Shown here one piece after another: positions 1 through 4,686 of a stretch of 5,872 bases of DNA. Numbering within the stretch: position 1 is the stretch's first letter; each line of letters begins with the position of its first letter. The DNA lies in NCBI GenBank assembly GCA_030599705.1, contig JAUVNM010000125.1, positions 1 through 5,872 of the forward strand, read 5' to 3'. This DNA comes from Gammaproteobacteria bacterium (GTDB lineage: Bacteria; Pseudomonadota; Gammaproteobacteria; UBA9214). The notes under the pieces are model-generated. The model did no database searches, had not been told where the DNA came from, and saw only the letters and a list, made by a program, of their open reading frames with translations. A program made the translations under genes and the position numbers.

Positions 1-114
1 ATGCAGGCACGACTGGTTGCAGCGGTAACCGAGGTTGACTTGCAGGGTTTCCAGGGGCTTGCGGTGGATGACCGGGAAGTCGCTGTATTCCAGTAACGGG
101 AGGGTGGCGTGCAT
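1..114 (-). CDS. arsS: Radical SAM protein, ArsS-like (arsenosugar biosynthesis family), N-terminal fragment cut by the window edge
   Basis: Translating the minus strand from an ATG at 114 gives 38 codons that run off the left edge. The fragment contains LQVNLGYRCNQSCLH, with Cys at residues 32 and 36. This is the opening strand and the first two cysteines of a radical SAM CxxxCxxC cluster; the third would be the first or second residue beyond the edge. From family knowledge, the LQVNLG-x-x-CNQSC-x-HC signature with a leader of about 25-30 residues is typical of ArsS-type radical SAM proteins with a Cys-rich C-terminal domain, linked to arsenosugar synthesis after ArsM methylation. The start lies 22 bp after the stop of the flavoprotein gene, so the two are probably co-transcribed. 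No convincing Shine-Dalgarno is visible, but an in-frame stop lies 30 bp upstream and no better start codon intervenes. Only the N-terminus is visible, so the family call is good but the substrate is inferred. Confidence 0.78.
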   Translation of the reverse strand, partial: MHATLPLLEYSDFPVIHRKPLETLQVNLGYRCNQSCLH

Positions 115-136
115 GAACGGTTCGTCTGTCAGGTTT

Positions 137-1552
137 TTATGGTATCAGTTTGTTGATCAGCCGGACCAGGAGCCGTACCTTGCCGGAATAAAACAGGTTC
201 GAATAGCGGGCATTCACCGCCCGCCGGTGAATCTGTGCGTAGGTGGGGTACGCATGCACCAGGTCAGTGATCGCCCGGGCCTTTGCCTTGACCTGCATGG
301 CCAGTGCAAGTTCATGGATCAACTCGCCGGCATGCGGGCCGATCAGGCTGGCGCCGGCGATCCGGCCCTTAACCAGCAGGATCTTGATGAACCCCGCGCC
401 GGCACTGTCGGTTACAGCGCGGTCGATGTCCCTGAGTGGAAACCTGGCCACATCATACCCCAGGCCCTGCTCCCGGGCAGCGGTCTCGTTCAGCCCGACC
501 TCGGCGATCTCCGGGTCGGTATAGGTAACCCGCGGGACCACCCGGTAATTGACCTTGCGCGGGATCCGGAAGAGCAGCCCCGCCAGCACAATGCCGGCCT
601 GATATTCCGCCATATGGGTGAATTGCCAGGGACCGCAGACATCGCCAACCGCGAATATGTGGCGTTGGCTGGTGCGCAGCCGCTGATCCACGGTGATGCC
701 GGTTAGCGTGTGATCGACTCCTGCCACGTCCAGCCCGAGTCCGCTGATTTCCGGGCGCCTGCCGGCGGCGACCAGTATGCGGTCGCACTCGACGGTTGCG
801 CCGCCGGACAGCAGCAGTTGCCGGCTGTCGCCGTCACGGCGCGCACTGCGGATGTCCACCCCTGTCCGCAGGATAATGCCCTCCTCCTGCAGTATGCCGG
901 CAAGGCAGTCAGACACGTCCATATCGGCAACCGGATACACCCGGTCACTTTTTTCCAGCAAGGTTACCTGGCTGCCGAGGCGCGCAAACGCCTGCGCGAG
1001 TTCCACACCGATCGGCCCGCTGCCGATAATGGCAAACCGTCGGGGGAGTTCACGCCGTTTAAAAATGGTTTCATTGGTATCAAATCCGGCGGCATCGATC
1101 CCCGGTATCGGCGGGATGAGCGGACGTGAGCCAGTGGCAATCACCAGGCGCCGCGCCTTGATGAGTTTGTCCCCGACCGTGATTTCATGCAGACCGGTAA
1201 ACCGCGCCTCGCCAAACAGCACTTCACAGCCAAAACCGCGAAAGCGCTCCGGGTCATCGTGTTGCTGGATGTGCCCGATCACGCCGTCGACACGATCAAT
1301 AATACGCTGCATGTCAATCTCCGGCTCAATGGCCGGCAGACCGTATTTCGGCCCGTTGCGCATCAGATGGGCGACCTGTGCAGAGCGGATCAGGGTCTTG
1401 CTTGGTACGCAGCCGGTATGCAGGCAGTCGCCACCAAGCCGGTCCAATTTTTCCACCAGCGTGACCTTGAGCCCCAGCTGGGCAGCCACGCTGGCAATCA
1501 CCAGCCCACCGGGACCGCCACCGATCACCACAAGGTCGCGGGTATCTTTCAA
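137..1552 (-). CDS. Mercuric-reductase-like FAD-dependent NAD(P) disulfide oxidoreductase
   Basis: A 471-residue flavoprotein of the dihydrolipoamide dehydrogenase/glutathione reductase superfamily, full length and probably cytoplasmic. Visible motifs are the FAD-binding GGGPGG at 11-16, the redox disulfide in GGDCLHTGCVPSK (Cys43, Cys48), ATGSRP at 139-144, the NAD(P) site GSGPIG at 177-182 with a Glu (E200) at the end of the following strand, the second FAD motif FAVGD at 300-304, and the dimerisation domain starting with YTDPEIAEVG at 344-353. In lipoamide dehydrogenases a catalytic His-Glu pair sits in HPTxxE; here the stretch reads YPTYAQ (435-440), so both residues are missing. There is no N-terminal heavy-metal domain and no C-terminal Cys pair as in true MerA. 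The substrate is therefore unknown. The start is TTG, overlapping the TVP38 stop in TTGA; no ATG lies before the FAD motif. Its place next to TVP38 and an ArsS-like protein suggests a shared pathway. Confidence 0.9.
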   Translation of the reverse strand: MKDTRDLVVIGGGPGGLVIASVAAQLGLKVTLVEKLDRLGGDCLHTGCVPSKTLIRSAQVAHLMRNGPKYGLPAIEPEIDMQRIIDRVDGVIGHIQQHDDPERFRGFGCEVLFGEARFTGLHEITVGDKLIKARRLVIATGSRPLIPPIPGIDAAGFDTNETIFKRRELPRRFAIIGSGPIGVELAQAFARLGSQVTLLEKSDRVYPVADMDVSDCLAGILQEEGIILRTGVDIRSARRDGDSRQLLLSGGATVECDRILVAAGRRPEISGLGLDVAGVDHTLTGITVDQRLRTSQRHIFAVGDVCGPWQFTHMAEYQAGIVLAGLLFRIPRKVNYRVVPRVTYTDPEIAEVGLNETAAREQGLGYDVARFPLRDIDRAVTDSAGAGFIKILLVKGRIAGASLIGPHAGELIHELALAMQVKAKARAITDLVHAYPTYAQIHRRAVNARYSNLFYSGKVRLLVRLINKLIP

Positions 1553-2226
1553 GACAGGTTGCCTGCCGGCCGGGTTTGCTTGCGGCGCTTCATGATGAGA
1601 CGTGACAGGAAGGCGATGGTGGCGATCAGTCCCAGCGCCAGCAAGGCCTTCTTGACAATATCTTCACCACCGGCGGCGACTTCCCGCCCGGTATACCCGA
1701 GGTAGGTATAGGCGGCACCACCCGGCGCCATGAAAATGAAAGAGGCAATAATGTAATGCGACAGTCGGATCTGCGTCAGGCCAAGGGCATAATTCAGCAG
1801 GTTGAACGGGATCAGCGGCACCAGGCGGACGAACGCCACGAAGCGCCAGCCCTCCTCGGCAACGCCGTCAACCAGCGGCCTTAGACGCTTGCCGGCCTTT
1901 TGCGCAACCCAGTCAGAGGCCAGGTAGCGTGCCGTCAGAAAGGCAAGGGTTGCGCCGATGGTTGCCCCGGACAGGTTGTAAAGGGTCCCCAGCAACGGCC
2001 CGAACAGCGCCCCGCCGGCGAGCGTGAATAGCAGACCGGGGGCAAAGAATACCGTCGCCAGCGCGTAGCCCGCGATGAACGCCAGCGGCGCAATCCAGCC
2101 GAGCTGACCAACCCATGCCTCGACACTTGCGGCGGACAGCTGCTCACGCCAGATGACCATGGCCGTGATACCGGCCAGCAGTATCAGCACCAGCAGGATG
2201 CGCACGCTGGTTTTTCCGCTAATCAT
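1549..2226 (-). CDS. TVP38/TMEM64 family inner-membrane protein (DedA/SNARE-associated domain)
   Basis: A 225-residue polytopic membrane protein. A hydrophobic segment at about 9-26 is followed by the family core: the FAPGLLFTLAGGALFG stretch (61-76), a Gly-rich small-residue helix (87-103) ending in the TAR motif, and then RLVPLIPFNLLNYALGLT (134-151). The last is the conserved re-entrant Arg/Pro signature of the SNARE_assoc/VTT domain. Further hydrophobic segments lie at about 157-176 and 194-211, and the C-terminus is basic (KRRKQTR), predicting a cytoplasmic tail. DedA/TVP38 relatives are associated with membrane lipid or small-solute transport; the substrate here is unknown. The ATG start lies 24 bp after the dusA stop, and the gene's own stop overlaps the flavoprotein TTG, which suggests translational coupling. 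In many genomes TVP38 genes sit beside mercuric-reductase-like flavoproteins, so the pairing is probably functional (inference from general knowledge). Confidence 0.9.
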   Translation of the reverse strand: MISGKTSVRILLVLILLAGITAMVIWREQLSAASVEAWVGQLGWIAPLAFIAGYALATVFFAPGLLFTLAGGALFGPLLGTLYNLSGATIGATLAFLTARYLASDWVAQKAGKRLRPLVDGVAEEGWRFVAFVRLVPLIPFNLLNYALGLTQIRLSHYIIASFIFMAPGGAAYTYLGYTGREVAAGGEDIVKKALLALGLIATIAFLSRLIMKRRKQTRPAGNLS

Positions 2227-2250
2227 CCCGGTTCGTGCTCAAGTTTAAAA

Positions 2251-3273
2251 TTATCCATGGCCAACCCGGGTTGCAGGTTCAGGGTTAACGGGGGCAGTGA
2301 GGCTGTGCACGGCGTCCAGGGCTGCCTCGATGACCTCGACTCCGGCATTGCTTGCCGTGGCATGCTGGCTCAGGTGGCGGCGCCAGGCGCGTGCGCCGGG
2401 TACACCGTGGTAAAGACCGAGCATGTGCCGGGTAATGTGTTTGAGTGCGGTTCCGGCATTCAGTTCCGTTTCAATATATGGCAGCATTCTGTGGATGACC
2501 GTAGCGCGCGACGGGGGCTGCCGTGTTGCACCAAAAAACCGTGCATCGACCCCGGTGAGTATATAGGGGTTATGATAGGCCGCGCGCCCGAGCATGACCC
2601 CGTCAACGGCTTCGAGGTGAGTGGCCGCAGCAGACAGTTCCGTTACTCCACCGTTCAGGATGACCTCGAGTTCCGGGAAGTCCTGCTTGACCCGGTAGAC
2701 AGTGGTGTACTGCAGCGGTGGTATGGTCCGGTTTTCCTTTGGACTAAGGCCACCCAGGATCGCCTTGCGGGCATGGATGATGACAGTCCCGCAACCGGCC
2801 GCCGTCACGTGTTCGAGGAGTTGTTGCAGGAATTCATACGTATCCTGTGAATCTATCCCGATGCGGGTCTTGACCGTGACTGGCAGGTCAGCACTGGCGA
2901 TCATGGCCGCGACACACTCGGCGACCAGTTCGGGCTCCGCCATCAGGCAGGCGCCAAAGCGGCCGGAGCGGACCCGGTCACTGGGGCATCCCACGTTCAG
3001 GTTGATTTCATCATAGCCGTAACCGGCCCCGATACGGGCCGCGGTGGCCAGTGCCTGCGGGTCGCTGCCGCCGAGCTGCAAGGCGACCGGGTGTTCGGCC
3101 GGACTGAACCTGAGCAGCCAGTCCGGATCGCCACGCAGGATGGCCGCGCCGGTCACCATCTCGGTGTACAGCAGGCAGTGACGCGAAAGCTGGCGCAGGA
3201 AAAAACGGCAATGCCGGTCGGTCCAATCCAGCATCGGCGCCACGCATATTGTATGTCTTTTGAATTCTGCCAC
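2251..3273 (-). CDS. dusA: tRNA-dihydrouridine(20/20a) synthase DusA
   Basis: A 340-residue FMN enzyme that reduces uridine to dihydrouridine in the D-loop of tRNA, using NADPH, in the cytoplasm. The TIM-barrel motifs are intact: APMLDWTDRHCR (12-23), LQLGGSDP (65-72), NLNVGCPSDRV (91-101) with the catalytic acid Cys96, VKTRIGID (134-141), IIHARKA (165-171), LNGGV (206-210) and the phosphate-binding MLGRAAYHNPY (227-237). The basic helical C-terminal region with HITRHMLGLYHGVPGARAWRRHL (279-301) is typical of the DusA subgroup rather than DusB or DusC. The start is GTG at 3273: an in-frame TAA lies immediately upstream and the first in-frame ATG is inside the active-site motif, so this start is nearly forced. 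Length is normal for the family. It is the first gene of the leftward block and faces the 45-codon ORF across a 136-bp divergent spacer. Confidence 0.96.
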   Translation of the reverse strand: MAEFKRHTICVAPMLDWTDRHCRFFLRQLSRHCLLYTEMVTGAAILRGDPDWLLRFSPAEHPVALQLGGSDPQALATAARIGAGYGYDEINLNVGCPSDRVRSGRFGACLMAEPELVAECVAAMIASADLPVTVKTRIGIDSQDTYEFLQQLLEHVTAAGCGTVIIHARKAILGGLSPKENRTIPPLQYTTVYRVKQDFPELEVILNGGVTELSAAATHLEAVDGVMLGRAAYHNPYILTGVDARFFGATRQPPSRATVIHRMLPYIETELNAGTALKHITRHMLGLYHGVPGARAWRRHLSQHATASNAGVEVIEAALDAVHSLTAPVNPEPATRVGHG

Positions 3274-3294
3274 TTATAGCTAACTATTTGTTAC

Positions 3295-3325
3295 TGGTAC
3301 ACTTATTCCTGCCTGTGGTACACTT
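3295..3325. repeat. Decamer TGGTACACTT repeated 21 bp apart; operator candidate
   Basis: TGGTACACTT occurs at 3295-3304 and again at 3316-3325. The offset of 21 bp is two helical turns, so both copies face the same side of the DNA. The TT two bases further on is also shared. A third, inverted 8-base copy (GTGTACCA) lies at 3357-3364. The copies sit in the spacer between the divergent dusA block and the 45/136-codon pair, where a regulator could control either side. That this is an operator is inference; no binding family is recognised. Confidence 0.45.
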
Positions 3326-3356
3326 GTTGGCACGCACTTTCACCCATTCCCGAGAG

Positions 3357-3364
3357 GTGTACCA
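3357..3364 (-). repeat. Inverted third copy of the TGGTACAC half-site
   Basis: GTGTACCA is the exact reverse complement of the first eight bases of the upstream decamers. A degenerate further copy (GTGTAGCCA) begins 11 bp to the right at 3368, one helical turn away. With the two direct copies this makes a cluster of half-sites within about 80 bp. A single 8-base match would be unremarkable; only the clustering supports it. Confidence 0.3.
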
Positions 3365-3397
3365 AGAGTGTAGCCACTATGGCAAGGTAACAGAAAC

Positions 3398-3404
3398 GGG
3401 GAGG
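3398..3404 (+). promoter_or_regulatory. Shine-Dalgarno GGGGAGG deciding the TTG start of the small ORF
   Basis: GGGGAGG lies five bases before TTG at 3410. An in-frame TAG at 3371 closes the frame upstream, and no ATG or GTG lies between that stop and the TTG. The strong ribosome-binding site is the main evidence that this short reading frame is translated. Confidence 0.55.
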
Positions 3405-3409
3405 CGGAA

Positions 3410-3547
3410 TTGAACAAGCTATGGCGGCTGTGGGAGCACAACCCACGCCAGGACATACCCATGCACGAGATCATGGACTTTGCCGTTGCCAGTAGCTGGC
3501 AGCTCTCTGAAATCACGCGGGTATTATCTAAGGATCTGAACCGGTGA
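3410..3547 (+). CDS. Small uncharacterised 45-residue protein, coupled to the next gene
   Basis: A 45-codon reading frame starting at TTG behind a good Shine-Dalgarno. The product reads from MNKLWRLWEHNPRQD to VLSKDLNR. It is Trp-rich at the N-terminus (Trp5, Trp8, Trp30), has no signal peptide or membrane segment, and its second half (residues 18-42) looks mostly alpha-helical. The segment SSWQLSEITRVLSKDL faintly resembles the second half of a helix-turn-helix, but it is too short to call. The stop overlaps the next start in GTGA, which is typical of translational coupling of two proteins acting together, or of a regulatory leader peptide. I do not recognise the family. An alternative is that the two frames are one ancestral gene split by a frameshift, but both have their own Shine-Dalgarno, which argues for two separate genes. 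Confidence 0.6.
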   Translation: MNKLWRLWEHNPRQDIPMHEIMDFAVASSWQLSEITRVLSKDLNR

Positions 3548-3954
3548 GAGAGTTTCTCATCGGTATCGTGGAACCCGACACATGGGACGACCTGGTGACG
3601 GAACTGGAATCCGCTGGAAAGCTGTCACGCAGGGCGATTGCCCGCCGCCTGCGCGGTACAGTAAAGCCCATGCCCTGCTCTATCGCCATGTACCTTGCCG
3701 ACTGCCAGGAGCCGCGGGTGACCGGTGCGCCGTTGGATTCCGGTGCGGCCAGTTTCAACAAACCCACCGATCCGTACAGGGGCATCAAACGGAAACACCT
3801 GCGCCGAATATTCACCCCGATCCTTGTCCGCTATACGCGCTATATGAAACACCTCCACCCGGAGCGCACCGACATTACGATGGAATTCATCGAGAAGTTT
3901 GCACCCAAGCACGGCCTGACCGAGCGCGAGCTGCGCAGCATCCTGAAGCACTGA
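3544..3954 (+). CDS. Uncharacterised 136-residue basic protein
   Basis: A GTG start overlaps the stop of the 45-codon ORF, with AAGGA at 3530-3534 nine bases upstream. The product is soluble, with no signal peptide or membrane helix. Residues 1-38 look helical (TWDDLVTELESAGKLSRRAIARRLRG) with a basic stretch. The middle (41-80) is loop-rich with two cysteines (45, 54). A strongly basic segment IKRKHLRRIFTPILVRYTRYMKH lies at 81-103. The C-terminus (110-136) has two predicted helices ending in LTERELRSILKH. The clustered Arg/Lys could contact nucleic acid or acidic membrane surfaces, but that is inference. I do not recognise the family. Codon use looks like that of the neighbouring genes, and the only competing frames (3582-4001 plus, 3625-4011 minus) have weaker starts and no coupling. 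The reading frame is real with good probability; its function is unknown. Confidence 0.75.
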   Translation: MREFLIGIVEPDTWDDLVTELESAGKLSRRAIARRLRGTVKPMPCSIAMYLADCQEPRVTGAPLDSGAASFNKPTDPYRGIKRKHLRRIFTPILVRYTRYMKHLHPERTDITMEFIEKFAPKHGLTERELRSILKH

Positions 3955-3968
3955 TTTACCCCACGCAA

Positions 3969-3991
3969 CTACCCGACTTGGTACCGGGTGG
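3969..3991 (+). terminator. Weak hairpin after the 136-codon gene
   Basis: CTACCCG (3969-3975) can pair with CGGGTGG (3985-3991), a seven-pair stem with one G-U and a nine-base loop, 14 bp after the stop codon. No T-run follows, so it would not be a standard intrinsic terminator. It is the only stem seen between the 136-codon gene and the next promoter. Confidence 0.2.
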
Positions 3992-4048
3992 CGGGGGTTG
4001 AGATCGGACATGCGTTGCTGGCGCTATAACCAGAGTGGTTGATACAGG

Positions 4049-4064
4049 TGTGATGGCAGTCACA
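4049..4064. promoter_or_regulatory. CRP/Vfr-type operator TGTGA-N6-TCACA
   Basis: The sequence TGTGATGGCAGTCACA has both half-sites of the CRP consensus with the exact six-base spacing, followed by the usual T-rich flank. Its centre (4056.5) lies about 60-62 bp upstream of the start expected for the promoter at 4084-4110. That is the spacing of class I CRP activation. The match is directly visible; activation by a cAMP-CRP homologue is inferred. Confidence 0.6.
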
Positions 4065-4083
4065 TTCTAAAAAAATAGCGCTT

Positions 4084-4110
4084 TTGCATATCGACGGTCA
4101 GTGCTATAGT
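4084..4110 (+). promoter_or_regulatory. Sigma70-type promoter for the exported 102-residue protein
   Basis: A TATAGT -10 box (4105-4110) is preceded by TG at 4102-4103, making an extended -10 (TGCTATAGT). TTGCAT at 4084-4089 is a -35 candidate with a short 15-bp spacer; shifted forms TTTGCA or TTTTGC give 16-17 bp. The extended -10 can compensate for a poor -35. Transcription would begin near 4116-4118, leaving a leader of about 45 bases before the ATG. The region is clearly AT-rich compared with its surroundings. Confidence 0.55.
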
Positions 4111-4162
4111 CATCCAGGTCGTTGATAATCAGTAAATCAGCATATTTACCAAGGAGTTAGCT

Positions 4163-4471
4163 ATGGACAGGTTGCGTTCTTCAATATTGGCAGTTACCCT
4201 GGGCATCCTGCTGACAGGCACTGCGACCGCGGATGTTTTGCTAATGGACAGCATCCAGTCAGCACCGACTGTTGATACCCCACGGACCGGCATGAACATG
4301 GATAGCGTCCGTACAAAACATGGCAACCCGGTACAGGTAAACCCGGCCGTGTCCACCGATGGCGACCCCCGGCGCCCGCCGATTACACGCTGGGATTACG
4401 ATGGCTACTCGGTCTTCTTCGAAAACGACCTGGTGCTGCATTCCGTTGTACACCGAGCCAGCGCCGAATGA
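4163..4471 (+). CDS. Exported small protein with SmpA/OmlA-like core
   Basis: A 102-residue protein with AAGGAG (4151-4156) six bases before the ATG. Residues 1-23 form a signal peptide: a basic MDRLRSS start, a hydrophobic SILAVTLGILLTGTA core, and an ATA site with cleavage predicted before Asp24. The mature protein has about 79 residues, no cysteine and no membrane segment, so it is probably free in the periplasm. The segment from TPRTGMNMDSVRTKHGNP (39-56) through PPITRWDYDGYSVFFENDLVLHSVV (72-96) follows the SmpA/OmlA (BamE-like) pattern. That pattern is a G-M-x-M-x-x-V-x-x-x-x-G-x-P helix, followed by an R-W-x-Y strand and a V-x-F-x-x-x strand. BamE itself is a lipoprotein, but no lipobox Cys is present here, so this is a fold resemblance and not evidence of a role in the BAM complex. 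The gene stands alone, with a CRP-like site upstream. Confidence 0.8.
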   Translation: MDRLRSSILAVTLGILLTGTATADVLLMDSIQSAPTVDTPRTGMNMDSVRTKHGNPVQVNPAVSTDGDPRRPPITRWDYDGYSVFFENDLVLHSVVHRASAE

Positions 4472-4510
4472 TCTTCTGATACCCTCCCCGGGACTGCGGT
4501 CCTGAACACC

Positions 4511-4533
4511 ATTGCGCCACGCTGTGGGGCAAT
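4511..4533 (+). terminator. Candidate terminator hairpin after the exported protein gene
   Basis: ATTGCGCCAC (4511-4520) pairs with GTGGGGCAAT (4524-4533) around a GCT loop: nine pairs and one G-G mismatch, 40 bp after the stop codon. No T-run follows directly; a TTTT occurs only at 4551. It may be a transcript end or processing site, but the evidence is weak. Confidence 0.3.
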
Positions 4534-4597
4534 CGTCCTAAATAGCCGAATTTTATCGGTGTCCGGTCTGCTGCTGTTTACCCGGTACACTCCTCGC

Positions 4598-4635
4598 TCC
4601 TGGCAACAGACCCTTGTCCTGGCAACAGACCCTTG
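4598..4635. repeat. Perfect 19-bp tandem duplication
   Basis: TCCTGGCAACAGACCCTTG occurs at 4598-4616 and again, with no spacer, at 4617-4635. The second copy runs into the promoter candidate of the DAHP synthase gene and supplies its -35 element, so the duplication also doubles whatever binds there. It may be a recent slippage event or a duplicated regulator site. The repeat is exact; its function is unknown. Confidence 0.9.
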
Positions 4636-4648
4636 ATTTATGGATAAT
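4620..4648 (+). promoter_or_regulatory. Promoter candidate for the DAHP synthase gene
   Basis: GATAAT (4643-4648) is a five-of-six -10 match. TGGCAA at 4620-4625 is a moderate -35 at the ideal 17-bp spacing and lies inside the second copy of the 19-bp repeat. Transcription would start near 4655. This would exclude the upstream GTG at 4651 as a start codon and agrees with initiation at 4687. Confidence 0.4.
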
Positions 4649-4686
4649 GCGTGGTTCGCAACATTCCAGATTGCAGGGTTATGGGC

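Noticed and set aside
137..1552. Calling the flavoprotein a true mercuric reductase (merA)
   Set aside because: The N-terminal heavy-metal domain and C-terminal vicinal cysteines are missing, and no mer genes are nearby.
777..1595. A 272-codon plus-strand reading frame opposite the flavoprotein gene, and a similar one at 35-706
   Set aside because: They are antisense to the flavoprotein gene and its downstream end, rich in Arg/Ser/Pro with no domain pattern. The flavoprotein motifs on the other strand are unambiguous.
3544..3954. Reading the 45/136-codon pair as a toxin-antitoxin system
   Set aside because: Size and coupling would fit, but neither product shows a toxin or antitoxin family motif, so the label would be guesswork.
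4546..4559. CCGA-N6-TCGG as a second hairpin
   Set aside because: A four-pair stem is too short to be stable, and no T-run follows it.
4651..4686. GTG at 4651 as the start of the DAHP synthase
   Set aside because: It lies before or at the predicted transcription start, has no Shine-Dalgarno, and adds 12 residues not expected in the family, which begins at the M-I-L-I-L strand.
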